This document shows, one piece after another, positions 18,391-27,808 of a DNA stretch of 44,424 bases (position 1 is the first letter of the stretch; every line of letters begins with the position of its first letter). A program made the position numbers and the translations under genes. The notes under the pieces were generated by a model that saw only the letters and a list, made by a program, of their open reading frames with translations, ran no database searches and was not told where the DNA came from. Source of the stretch: Candidatus Peribacteria bacterium (GTDB taxonomy: Bacteria > Patescibacteriota > Gracilibacteria > Peribacterales > Peribacteraceae); contig JAHFJP010000006.1 in the NCBI GenBank assembly GCA_023245765.1, positions 1 through 44,424 on the forward strand, given 5' to 3'.

Positions 18391-19392
18391 ATGGCCACTG
18401 CACGATCCACCCCCAACATCGCCTTCATCAAATACTGGGGCAATCGCAACAACGACCTCCGCCTCCCCGCAGCGGATTCTCTTTCAATGACACTCGATAC
18501 GCCTTCCGTTGAGATCACTGTTGATCACGCAGATACGCTCTCCGTGCAATCGTTCCAGGCAAACGGCTCGGAAAAAGTGCTACAGGAGAAAGATATTGCA
18601 CGGTTCCAGAACCATCTGGATCTGACGAAGGAATACTTCCACCAGATCGGCCTCGCATCGGTAATCTCCTCGTCCACGTCGATCATCCTCCGTTCGCACA
18701 TCCCCTCCTCCATCGGCCTCGCATCATCGGCAGCCGTATTCTCGTGTCTCGCGAGAGCCTACGCAGGATTGATCAAAGACAAAACGAACCTGGATGACGA
18801 ACAGGTCAGCATCATCGCACGCCTGGGATCCGGATCCGCCGCTCGCAGCATCTACGGAGGGTACGAGGCGCTCATAGCCGGTGAGGGCGATGTGATTGAT
18901 TCCTCCTACGGCATGCAGGTCGCCAACGAGAAGCACTGGCTCCTGCACGACATCATCATCGTCCCGACGCAGGAGGAGAAAAAAGTCGGCTCAACCGAAG
19001 GCCATGCGCTCGCATGGACGAGTCCGTACTACCGCAAGCGCCTGGACCAGATGCCGCGACGGCAGAAAGAATGCTGGGATGCGATCATGACGAAAGATTT
19101 TGAGAAGTTGCAGCGCGTGGTGGAAGAAGACTGTTGGGACATGCACAACGTGATGCAGACGAGCATTCCCCCACTCCAGTATCTGAATGATGAGACGTAC
19201 CGGATCACGGATGCGATTGAAGAACTGCGGGAATCCGAAAATATCCCTGTGCTCTACACGATGGACGCCGGCCCGACAGTGCACCTCTTCTGTCCGGATG
19301 ACGCTCGGGAGAAAGTTCTCGCATTCGCCAACGCGCAGAAGGGCTGCAGGATATTCGAAACAAAGGTGGGACGAGGGGCGGTGTTGCTCTAA
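18391..19392 (+). CDS. mvaD: Diphosphomevalonate decarboxylase family protein
   Basis: TPNIAFIKYWGNRNNDLRLPAADSLSMTLD; SSIGLASSAAVFSCLA; RLGSGSAARSIYGGYEALIAG; TMDAGPTVHLF. Confidence 0.88.
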   Translation: MATARSTPNIAFIKYWGNRNNDLRLPAADSLSMTLDTPSVEITVDHADTLSVQSFQANGSEKVLQEKDIARFQNHLDLTKEYFHQIGLASVISSSTSIILRSHIPSSIGLASSAAVFSCLARAYAGLIKDKTNLDDEQVSIIARLGSGSAARSIYGGYEALIAGEGDVIDSSYGMQVANEKHWLLHDIIIVPTQEEKKVGSTEGHALAWTSPYYRKRLDQMPRRQKECWDAIMTKDFEKLQRVVEEDCWDMHNVMQTSIPPLQYLNDETYRITDAIEELRESENIPVLYTMDAGPTVHLFCPDDAREKVLAFANAQKGCRIFETKVGRGAVLL

Positions 19393-19403
19393 ACTGATCA
19401 CTC

Positions 19404-20561
19404 ATGGATCTGCGAACGGGCATCACCGGGAAAACAGGCGACTCGCGCTGCAATGAGCGCCGTTCGCGCATCGAGAAAGAGCTCGGCGCCGATCTTTCGG
19501 CACTCAAACCGTCAGCTGGTTCCATCGGCTCAGCAGATGAGAAGAACTGTGAGCAGATGCTCGGTCATGTTCCCCTCCCCGTTGGCTATGCCGGACCGTT
19601 GAGCGTGACATTCAGTTCCGGAGAGAAGAAAGATCTTCATTTGCCACTGGCAACGACCGAAGGAGCGCTTGTTGCGAGTGTGAACAGAGGCTGTAAGGCA
19701 CTGAGTGCATCCGGCGGCGTGAAGACGACGTCGATCCATCACGGAATCAGTCGATCCATTGCATTCCGGGGACGCGGACGCAAAGAAATTGGACAGTCCG
19801 CGAGTAAGTGGATGCCAATTGCTCAAGCAACCAGCGGACATCTGAAAGTGTTGAAGTATGACCTGGATGAAGCAGATGATTTCGTGTTCCTGACGCTCTT
19901 CTGCGACACGGACGAAGCGATGGGGATGAATATGGTTACGATTGCCGCGCAGGCCGTCGGCGAGTGGATCGAAAAGAATATCGACGGACTGGAATTCATC
20001 ACAGTCGCAGGGAATGTGGATTCCGATAAGAAAGCCAGCGCACGTGTTCACACGCACGGCCGCGGGTATGAAGTCACTGCAGAAGCAATCCTCACCGATG
20101 ATGTCATCCGTGATGTACTGAAGAGCACGCCCGAAGCATTACTCGCAGTCGCAGATGCAAAATTGAAACACGGATCGAAGATTGCCGGCACGATTGGATC
20201 AAACCTCCACGCCGCAAACATCATCGCGGCGCTTTATCTCGCGACGGGACAGGATGCGGCGCATGTCGTGGAGGGGTCGCTGACGGATACGTCTGTTAAA
20301 GCTGCCAGTGGCGGGTTGAAGATCTCCGTACGATGTCCGGCGATCCTCGTCGGCCTCCGCGGCGGCGGCACAACACTCCCCGCACAGTCACAATGTCTGG
20401 AAATGCTCATGAAACCGAAGACGTCGCTCCATCCAAAGGCGCAGCTCGCGGAGAGCATCGGTGCTGCGGTCCTTGCCGGCGAGATTTCGCTTCTTGCCGC
20501 CCAGGCGACTCATTCTCTGGCTTCTGCCCATGGAAAACTGGGGAGATTGCAAAAAAACTAA
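19404..20561 (+). CDS. Hydroxymethylglutaryl-CoA reductase
   Basis: CEQMLGHVPLPVGYAGPL; MGMNMVTIAAQAV; GTIGSNLHAANIIAALYLATGQDAAHVVEGS. Confidence 0.92.
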   Translation: MDLRTGITGKTGDSRCNERRSRIEKELGADLSALKPSAGSIGSADEKNCEQMLGHVPLPVGYAGPLSVTFSSGEKKDLHLPLATTEGALVASVNRGCKALSASGGVKTTSIHHGISRSIAFRGRGRKEIGQSASKWMPIAQATSGHLKVLKYDLDEADDFVFLTLFCDTDEAMGMNMVTIAAQAVGEWIEKNIDGLEFITVAGNVDSDKKASARVHTHGRGYEVTAEAILTDDVIRDVLKSTPEALLAVADAKLKHGSKIAGTIGSNLHAANIIAALYLATGQDAAHVVEGSLTDTSVKAASGGLKISVRCPAILVGLRGGGTTLPAQSQCLEMLMKPKTSLHPKAQLAESIGAAVLAGEISLLAAQATHSLASAHGKLGRLQKN

Positions 20562-20582
20562 AAAGTGATATAAATTCAATAA

Positions 20583-21566
20583 ATGGATAAGGCTTCATAC
20601 GTGCAATTCTTAGGCAATCAGCATTTTTCTCCCGAGCATGCGGAGTACTTATACGACGATATGCTCGATCGAGTGGATGGCCTGCACGGCAATGTCATCG
20701 CCGACTATCCGGTGTACGACGATATCCGGCGCAGGCACGTCTGTGCCGCCATCCGCAATACTCTCAGGAACCAATCGGAAGTACTGCGTTCTGCTCCGGA
20801 GGCAATGATGCACCTGCCGCTCTGGAAAAAACACTGCAGCACACGCCTCGCAAGACACTTCGTAAAAAGCATCATCGAGATCGGACAGAACCACAACGAT
20901 TTTTCCCGGTTGGAAATGACTCAACTCTGCGCAGGGTACGTCGGCAACATCAGTGAGCTCGGTGGAAGGGATTTGCAACAGAGTGCCACCGCTCTCCTCA
21001 AGAATTATCGCACGGCAATGCAGTACATCCTCGCGTACCACGATATCGATTCTCTGCCGGCATGGGCCCGCAACACAGTGCAGAAACCTCAGGAAACAGT
21101 CGAAAGCGACCGGATCGCTCCAAGTCGCTGGAGCGGCAAGCTCAGTTCCAAAACATGCGAGAGCGCGGGGCGCCGTTGGGAATACATGTTCACGCAGGAC
21201 AGCAGACATGAAGGCGAGTGCATTCTCCTTTCGCTGCCCGAACATCCCGACGTCCCGGTGGCGGCGCTGAAATTGTACAAAGAGAACAGCGTCCTGGCGC
21301 TCGAGACCGTTCGTTCACCGAGTACCGGCTTCTATCCGCTCGTGGAAGGAGGACTGTACGGACTCGACGTCACCTCCGTCGATGATGTCCTGTCTCCCCA
21401 GGACCGAGTGATGAAATTTCCCGTCGCCGTCATGAATTCTCTGCGATTTTCCCCCCAGCGCATGCTCGGTGAGCACCCGCGGTGGGAGAGGACGATAGAC
21501 ATGCAGATGATTAAAACAATCGCCCGACAAAAGGCGAGTGAGTTCATGAAACTCCTGAAACCATAG
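20583..21566 (+). CDS. Hypothetical protein within the mevalonate cluster
   Basis: 327-aa ORF with TATAAA 8 nt upstream; no recognised domain. Confidence 0.65.
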   Translation: MDKASYVQFLGNQHFSPEHAEYLYDDMLDRVDGLHGNVIADYPVYDDIRRRHVCAAIRNTLRNQSEVLRSAPEAMMHLPLWKKHCSTRLARHFVKSIIEIGQNHNDFSRLEMTQLCAGYVGNISELGGRDLQQSATALLKNYRTAMQYILAYHDIDSLPAWARNTVQKPQETVESDRIAPSRWSGKLSSKTCESAGRRWEYMFTQDSRHEGECILLSLPEHPDVPVAALKLYKENSVLALETVRSPSTGFYPLVEGGLYGLDVTSVDDVLSPQDRVMKFPVAVMNSLRFSPQRMLGEHPRWERTIDMQMIKTIARQKASEFMKLLKP

Positions 21567-21661
21567 TTACTCTTTCGTGAACAGAAATCGTAAAATATTC
21601 CATGAACTAAAACTCGATTTTGTGAAGGAAAGGGGCTGTTTCTTCTGCTAAACTCCCCCGG

Positions 21662-22687
21662 ATGCAAAAATCAGCAATCATCGGTTTCGGGCGTTATCTG
21701 CCAAAATTCCGCGTCAAAACCGCCTCTATAGCGCAGCACTGGGGGCAGGATCCCAAGGGCATCGTGAGCGGCCTCGGAATTAGCCAAAAGACCGTCCCGG
21801 GACGCGAAGAGGACAGCTACACGATGGCCTTTGAGGCTGCCCGTCAGGCGATGGATGTCGCAGAAATTCAATCGTCGGAGATCAGTGCGATCTTCGTCGG
21901 CAGCGAGAGCCATCCATACGCCGTGAAGCCGACCAGTTCGATGCTCGCGTCGAGTTTGGACCTCCATCCGTTCTGCCACTGCGCCGATCTGGAATTCGCC
22001 TGCAAGGCGGGCACAGCGGGGATGCAGATTGTGGATAGCTTCGTGCGGTCGGGACAGGTGAGTTACGGCATGGCGATCGGCACTGATGCCGCACAGGGCA
22101 AGCCCGGCGACGCGCTCGAGTACACGGCGGCGGCAGGAGCGGCGGCAGTGATCATAGGATCGGAGAAAACGCCTAAGGCGCTCTGCCGGATCGATCACAC
22201 GCTCTCCTTTACGACGGATACTCCGGACTTCTGGCGCCCGACGGGAGAAAAATACCCCCACCATGCGGGACGGTTCACGGGTGAGCCCGCGTACTTCCGG
22301 CATATGAAGGAAGCGACGCAGGGCATTCTCGCGATTGCGAAGCTAAAGCCTGCGGAGATCGACCACATTGTGTTCCATATGCCCAACGCGAAGTTCCCAA
22401 AAACGATCGCGAAGAAACTCGGCTTCACCGAAGACCAATTGGCGCTCGGCTTCATCGTCAAAGACATCGGGAACACCTACGCCGCGTGCTCTCCGCTCGG
22501 ACTCACCTACGTTCTGGAGAAAGCGAAGAAGAACGAGACGATCCTTCTTGTTTCCTATGGATCGGGATCGGGTTCCGATGCATTTTTGATGACGATGCTG
22601 CGCGATGGGGTTGAACTCTCTCGTGATGATCGGCAAACAGAGTATCTTTCTTACGACCAATACTTGGAACACTCCCACGCGCTCTGA
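21662..22687 (+). CDS. Hydroxymethylglutaryl-CoA synthase (archaeal-type-like)
   Basis: IIGFGRYLPKFRVKTASIA; EFACKAGTAGMQIVDSFVRSG; HHAGRFTGEPAYFRHM; HIVFHMPNAKFPKTIAKKLGF. Confidence 0.88.
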   Translation: MQKSAIIGFGRYLPKFRVKTASIAQHWGQDPKGIVSGLGISQKTVPGREEDSYTMAFEAARQAMDVAEIQSSEISAIFVGSESHPYAVKPTSSMLASSLDLHPFCHCADLEFACKAGTAGMQIVDSFVRSGQVSYGMAIGTDAAQGKPGDALEYTAAAGAAAVIIGSEKTPKALCRIDHTLSFTTDTPDFWRPTGEKYPHHAGRFTGEPAYFRHMKEATQGILAIAKLKPAEIDHIVFHMPNAKFPKTIAKKLGFTEDQLALGFIVKDIGNTYAACSPLGLTYVLEKAKKNETILLVSYGSGSGSDAFLMTMLRDGVELSRDDRQTEYLSYDQYLEHSHAL

Positions 22688-22726
22688 CTCGACCATTTTT
22701 CACTTTTCATTTTTCACTCGCCGTTC

Positions 22727-23860
22727 ATGATCTCCAACATCCACCTCATCGGCGCAGGACAAACGAGATTTGGAGAGCTCTGGGACAAGAGTATCCGCGA
22801 TCTGATGGAAGAAGCGACGGACGCCGCGATCGCAAATTCCCCCTGCACCGCGCTCGATATCGATCTGATCGTCGTCAGCAACATGCTGGCCGAAGTAACC
22901 AACGGTCAGGCGCATCTGAGCGCGATTGCCTCCAGCCTGCTCCCCCACCACCCCCCCGCGATCCGCGTTGAATCCGCCTGCGGGTCAGGGGCGTTCGCTC
23001 TCCACACCGCGATGGCAATGCTGGAGAGCGGCCGGGCGCGCAATGTTCTCGTGATCGGCGTGGAGAAAATGACTGACGTCTCCATGGAAACGGTGGCATC
23101 TGCGTTGATGGGCGCGGCAGATAGCGAGCAGGAGCGGCCCGCGGGCCTGACCTTTCCTGGCATTTTCGGTCTGATCGCCCAGCGCTACATGCACGATTTT
23201 GGTCTCAGTAGAGAGGATTTAAGTCTCGTAAGCGCAGTGCACCACCGCAACGCCTGTGCAAACCCTTTTGCGCAATTCCGGTCCGAGATCACGCCCGACG
23301 CTGTGAGTTCGAGTGCGGCGGTCGCAGATCCCCTGCGGCTTCTCGACTGCTCCCCGATCAGTGACGGTGCGGCGGCCTGCATTCTCTCAACCGAACACGT
23401 GAACGGCGTCAGAGTTGCCGCCTCACAGATCGCAAGCGATAGCCTGAGCATCATTCACCGCCCGGTGATCACTTCCTTTTCTGCAACCAAAGACGCCGCG
23501 GAGCGCGCACTGACGGAAGCGGGAATCAAACTGAAGGAGATCGACGTTCTCGAGACGCACGACTGCTTCTCCATTGCGGCACTGATCAACCTAGAGGATT
23601 TGGGATTTTGCGATCCCGGTCAGGGCATCAACATCTACAAGGATATTTTCGCTCGTAGGGGCGATTCGGGAATCGCCCTTGGGGTAAATCTGAGCGGCGG
23701 CCTCAAAGGCTGCGGCCATCCCGTCGCTGCCACCGGCATCAAACAGGTCATCGACGTCGCCAAGCAGCTACAGAAAACCGGACGACGATACGGTCTCGCC
23801 CACAACTTCGGCGGCGCTGCCGCCACCTGCGGCGTTCATATCCTCGAAAATGTTTCATAA
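22727..23860 (+). CDS. Thiolase family protein (acetyl-CoA acetyltransferase)
   Basis: AIRVESACGSGAFALHTAMAML; VLETHDCFSIAALINLEDLG; GVNLSGGLKGCGHPVAATGIKQ. Confidence 0.9.
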   Translation: MISNIHLIGAGQTRFGELWDKSIRDLMEEATDAAIANSPCTALDIDLIVVSNMLAEVTNGQAHLSAIASSLLPHHPPAIRVESACGSGAFALHTAMAMLESGRARNVLVIGVEKMTDVSMETVASALMGAADSEQERPAGLTFPGIFGLIAQRYMHDFGLSREDLSLVSAVHHRNACANPFAQFRSEITPDAVSSSAAVADPLRLLDCSPISDGAAACILSTEHVNGVRVAASQIASDSLSIIHRPVITSFSATKDAAERALTEAGIKLKEIDVLETHDCFSIAALINLEDLGFCDPGQGINIYKDIFARRGDSGIALGVNLSGGLKGCGHPVAATGIKQVIDVAKQLQKTGRRYGLAHNFGGAAATCGVHILENVS

Positions 23861-23861
23861 C

Positions 23862-23905
23862 TGTCATCCCGAGTAGCTCGCCGGCAGGCGAGCGTACGAG
23901 GGACC
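23862..23905. repeat. Dispersed repeat with GCTCGCC-GGCA-GGCGAGC hairpin
   Basis: ctgtcatcccgagtaGCTCGCCggcaGGCGAGCgtacgaggg. Confidence 0.6.
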
Positions 23906-23914
23906 CCCCTCTCC

Positions 23915-24844
23915 GTGTCCACCCCCCCCATCCTCCACCGCGCCCAGGCCGGCAACCGCAGAAAACTGCAGGATGGTGTCGTGCTCTCGTGGACAACCAT
24001 GTCCCACCCCCTCGCGGGTTTCGGCAACCGACCGCGGACGGTCGGGCTGATCGCGCTGGATGACGGGTCGCGCGCGCTGGGCCAGCTGCTCGGGACTCCG
24101 ACGATCGGACAACGCGTGCGTCCGCGGATGGTCCTGAGCTCGGTGAATGAGAACGGACTGCGCGCCTACGACATTGCCTATGAAGTGGTTATCCCCGTCC
24201 CGGTGAATGTAGGGGCGTTGCATGCAACGCCCTTTCCCGGTTACATCCTCGCGCTCACCGGACCCTCGGGCGTGGGGAAGACGACCGTGAGCCGCATGCT
24301 CATCAGCATGTTCTCGGCAAACGTGGAGAGCGTCCCGATTTTGACCACGCGCGAGCGCAAGATTGGTGACGACGGCGAATATCGGTACGTCAGTAAAGAA
24401 AAATTCAATGAGTACGTGAAGAACGGCGACATGGTGTCGTTCGTCCATCTCCCCTCCTCCACGGAGGAGCGGTGGTACGGGTACAAGCAGAGCGACCTCG
24501 AGAAAATCTGGAAGAAGGGCAAGCTTCCCGTGGTGATCACCGAGATGCATCTGCTCCGGGGACTCGTGGAGCATTATGGTCGCAGATCCCTCCTGAGCTT
24601 CGGATTGCTCCCGCCGGGCAAGAGCAAGCGCGCGATGCTCAGCGCACTGCTTCATCGTTTGAGGGAGCGCGGACGCGATGCCGAAGAACATCTCAAGGAT
24701 CGCCTCAAGAATGCGACGGACGATCTCGCCTTCTTCCGCGAACGCGCCGATCTCTTCGACAGAATCCTCGTCAACGACGACCTCCAGGCGGTCGTGGAGG
24801 TGGTGCGGGAGACCATTCCATCGCTACGGGAAGCCAAAAATTGA
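23915..24844 (+). CDS. Fusion protein: DUF35-like OB-fold domain + guanylate kinase-like domain
   Basis: GTG start; N-part GVVLSWTTMSHPLAGFGNRPRTVGLIALDDGSRALGQLLG...LRAYDIAYEV (DUF35 OB-like); C-part ILALTGPSGVGKTTVSRML...ILTTRERKIGDDGEYRYVSKEKF...LLPPGKSKRAMLSALLHRLRERG (GMK-like). Confidence 0.75.
   Translation: MSTPPILHRAQAGNRRKLQDGVVLSWTTMSHPLAGFGNRPRTVGLIALDDGSRALGQLLGTPTIGQRVRPRMVLSSVNENGLRAYDIAYEVVIPVPVNVGALHATPFPGYILALTGPSGVGKTTVSRMLISMFSANVESVPILTTRERKIGDDGEYRYVSKEKFNEYVKNGDMVSFVHLPSSTEERWYGYKQSDLEKIWKKGKLPVVITEMHLLRGLVEHYGRRSLLSFGLLPPGKSKRAMLSALLHRLRERGRDAEEHLKDRLKNATDDLAFFRERADLFDRILVNDDLQAVVEVVRETIPSLREAKN
24213..24232. repeat. Perfect 20-bp palindrome GGGCGTTGCATGCAACGCCC at the fusion junction, in-frame
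   Basis: Encodes VGALHATPF between the OB-like and GMK-like domains. Confidence 0.85.
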
Positions 24845-25200
24845 AGACGGTGACGGAGATTCTTGTCGGAACGTCACTCCATGATACCGTCGCGGCATGT
24901 CCGACCATGGCATTCAACGGCGCACAGAATTCCGACACGACGATGTGGCGGATCATGAGGACCTGAGAATTAGTCTGGATGAGCCAGATTATTCCTTCGA
25001 CGTTCGGAATCACCCCCTCATACCCATTGTCAATGTTCCACTCGTCCCCATAGTCAATGCTATCCGAAAAGTGTGCATTGTGTCCGCCGCGATATTCGCC
25101 TTCGGTGCAGGCGCGGAAGCTGCGGGCATGATCGACGAACCGGGAAAAGTCCGCGAGCACCGTCTGGATGGGGTGGTCGTGCTCGACCGGAAGGAATGAT

Positions 25201-26841
25201 TCACCTTCCCGGGCACTTCCCGTCCAGTGCTTCGCGCAGTGTCCCCGTGCCGAGAGCATCGAATTTCGCGGAGAATTCCTGCGCGAGTGCTTTCGCGCGC
25301 TCGTCGTAGAGCAGCGGGTCGGTCCACGTGCTCCGCGGATCGAGGAGCATCGGCGGAACGCCGGGACATTCGCGCGGAACGAGCAGGTGGAAGAGCGGAT
25401 CCTCGCGGTACGGAACGTCTTTGAGCTGCCCCCAGAGCGCAGCATCGGCCAGGCGTCGTGTGACGTTGATGTCCATACGTTTGCCAACGCCATACGGACC
25501 CCCGGTCCATCCCGTGTTCAGCAGATAGACGTCCGGATGATGCGTACAGAGCATCTGCTGGAAGAGTGTCAGGTAATCCTGCGACTTCCGCGGCATGAAT
25601 GCGCCGCCGAAGAACCGCGAGAAGGTCGACTGCGGAGCGGTCACACCGGCCTCGGTACCGGCGAGTTTGCTGGTGTACCCCATTAGGAACCACAGCATTG
25701 CCTGTTGGGCAGGGAGCTTGGCAATCGGCGGAAGCACACCGTTGGCATCCGCCGTCAGAAAGATAATGGTGGAGGGATGCTTCCCCCGTGCGTCATCTTT
25801 GATCGATTGCAACCGGGTAAGGGTGTACGCCGCGCGGGAATTCTCGGTGATGCGGCAATCGTCGACATCGACCGACCCGTCGGGGGTAACCGTCGCGTTT
25901 TCGATAATCGGTGGTTGCTCATTCTCTGTGACGTTCGCGAAGACCGCGCCGTACATTTCGCGCTCCTTGACCGGCGAAAGATGCAGAAGCTTTGCATAGC
26001 AACCATACTCGAGGTTCGCGATGCCAGAGTCCGACCACAGATGCTCGTCGTCGCCGATCATCGTGAGTCCCGGACCGGTCGAGAGCGTCGTTTTGCCAGT
26101 GCCCGAGAGCCCCAGGAACAGATGCGTATCTCCGCGCCAGTCCTCGACTGCCGAGGCATGCAGTGGAAGGACCCCGAGCGGCGGCAGCAGATGATTCATC
26201 GTGGTGAAGAGCATCTTCTTCACGGCACCCAAATACTTTGTTCCGATAATGACGCCGGCCCGGCGCTCAAAATCCATGACAATGACGTGATCGACCGTTT
26301 TCCCATTCACTGTCCGCAGCACACCGCTGTACTTGGCCGTGTTGACGCGGTCAAAAGGCAACACGAGCAGCGTGAACCCCTGATCGGTAAAGAGACTTTT
26401 GCCGATGTTGTCCGCAACAGGCCGGAACATCGTGCAGGTGAAGAGCGAAGTGAGAGCGGAATCGGTAATGGTCCGGACAGGCAGACTGTAGCGCCCCTCT
26501 GCACCGACGGTTCTGTCGGTGATGTACAACCGATCCTTTGTGGAAAGCATCTGTAGAGCATCCTGGAAGAATGCATCGAACATCTCGGGACTGATGGGAT
26601 GATTGTTCGGCTGCGACCAGTCGACGCTGTCATCGGCATCGTGTCGCACCGTGTAGGTATCGAGCGGAATGCGCCCCGTCTCGTGCGGCGCCCCCCACGT
26701 GGCGAGTGCGCCGTTCTTGGTCACGATCGCTTCGCGGAACTTGACCGCATCGGCGGCAAGCAGTCGTCGCGGCGGATTGTGTCGGGCCGACGGCGTGCGC
26801 AAACGCAGACTCTTTTCGAGGAGGAGGGCGAGGGGGCTCAT
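25201..26841 (-). CDS. pckA: Phosphoenolpyruvate carboxykinase (ATP)
   Basis: LFLGLSGTGKTTLSTGPGLTMIGDDEHLWSDSGIANLEYGCYAK; TSKLAGTE; GWTGGPYGVGKRMDI. Confidence 0.93.
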   Translation of the reverse strand: MSPLALLLEKSLRLRTPSARHNPPRRLLAADAVKFREAIVTKNGALATWGAPHETGRIPLDTYTVRHDADDSVDWSQPNNHPISPEMFDAFFQDALQMLSTKDRLYITDRTVGAEGRYSLPVRTITDSALTSLFTCTMFRPVADNIGKSLFTDQGFTLLVLPFDRVNTAKYSGVLRTVNGKTVDHVIVMDFERRAGVIIGTKYLGAVKKMLFTTMNHLLPPLGVLPLHASAVEDWRGDTHLFLGLSGTGKTTLSTGPGLTMIGDDEHLWSDSGIANLEYGCYAKLLHLSPVKEREMYGAVFANVTENEQPPIIENATVTPDGSVDVDDCRITENSRAAYTLTRLQSIKDDARGKHPSTIIFLTADANGVLPPIAKLPAQQAMLWFLMGYTSKLAGTEAGVTAPQSTFSRFFGGAFMPRKSQDYLTLFQQMLCTHHPDVYLLNTGWTGGPYGVGKRMDINVTRRLADAALWGQLKDVPYREDPLFHLLVPRECPGVPPMLLDPRSTWTDPLLYDERAKALAQEFSAKFDALGTGTLREALDGKCPGR

Positions 26842-26957
26842 GAGCGGTAGTCTAGGAAGACTGCCGAGGCACTGCCCGCCGGTGGGCATGCGAACTCCCT
26901 CAATGACGAAACAAGCAGCTATGGGAGCGATTATCCAGGGTGTGAACGAAAGTCAGG

Positions 26958-26963
26958 TATACT
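26958..26963 (+). promoter_or_regulatory. Candidate -10 element (TATACT) 8 nt before ATG 26972
   Basis: ggTATACTcacgaccgATG; one of many TAnnnT-N6-8-ATG cases in this window. Confidence 0.5.
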
Positions 26964-26971
26964 CACGACCG

Positions 26972-27808
26972 ATGACACGATGCCGACGTTTCTCTGCGGT
27001 TCTTGCGCTGACGATGCTTCTGATGCCTCTCGCAGCCTTTGCTCAGCAATTCACTTCCAGTTCGTCATCCGAATCCACATTCGTCACCCAGGATCGGGAA
27101 TTTCGTCTGCGTGGATTTGCGGAGAGTTTGGAGAAGGCAGCGGTGATCGATGCGCAATTCCGTTCGCAGCGGGCAGAGTATTACAGCGTGCGCACACAAA
27201 AGCGCCGCGACTGCCGGGCCGATATCCGCGCCGCAAACAAAACGACGCTCCTCCCCGTTCTCGTCCAGTGTGAACGGACGGAGCTCAACGATTTCCGGGA
27301 ATTTCTCGCTCAGCAGAGAGTGCAACTGGAGGCAACAGCGGGCATCGTTCCCTTTGTCCGCGCAGATGCTCTGCGGCGGCTGGATGCGCTCAGCGACGCC
27401 ATGAAAACGATCATCTTCGCGATCGACAGCGGCGTCTATGGCTCCAAGGAGGAACTGCTCGAAGGAAAAATCAATCTCTACGCCAAGTATGAATTCCCTT
27501 TCTGGGATGCCTGGATGAGTGTCAGGGTTGACCGGACGCTCACGTGGATCGCACACGTCATCGCAAAGATCGATGTACTGCGCCAGCAGGAATCTGCAAA
27601 GGGCCTCGACCGCGCGGCACTGCGCGACGCGCGTGCATGTCTCGTGTCTGAAGAGGAATCTCTGCATCGCCTGACGAGCCCGGGACAAGCCAAAGACCGC
27701 AGTGAGAAGATCGGCCCCATCCTCATGGCGGTGCAAGACTGCGTGCACAAGATTCAGAAAATTCCGAGAGCGTTGACGGAGTCTGGTACTCTCCTTCCAT
27801 CACCATGA
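26972..27808 (+). CDS. Secreted hypothetical protein
   Basis: Signal peptide MTRCRRFSAVLALTMLLMPLAAFAQQ; helical body. Confidence 0.7.
   Translation: MTRCRRFSAVLALTMLLMPLAAFAQQFTSSSSSESTFVTQDREFRLRGFAESLEKAAVIDAQFRSQRAEYYSVRTQKRRDCRADIRAANKTTLLPVLVQCERTELNDFREFLAQQRVQLEATAGIVPFVRADALRRLDALSDAMKTIIFAIDSGVYGSKEELLEGKINLYAKYEFPFWDAWMSVRVDRTLTWIAHVIAKIDVLRQQESAKGLDRAALRDARACLVSEEESLHRLTSPGQAKDRSEKIGPILMAVQDCVHKIQKIPRALTESGTLLPSP

Noticed and set aside
24897-25199. 100-aa plus ORF (and overlapping minus ORF 24771..25493) between the GMK fusion and pckA
   Set aside because: No family, both strands open, contains a short internal direct repeat (CCCATTGTCAATG/CCCATAGTCAATG); too weak to call
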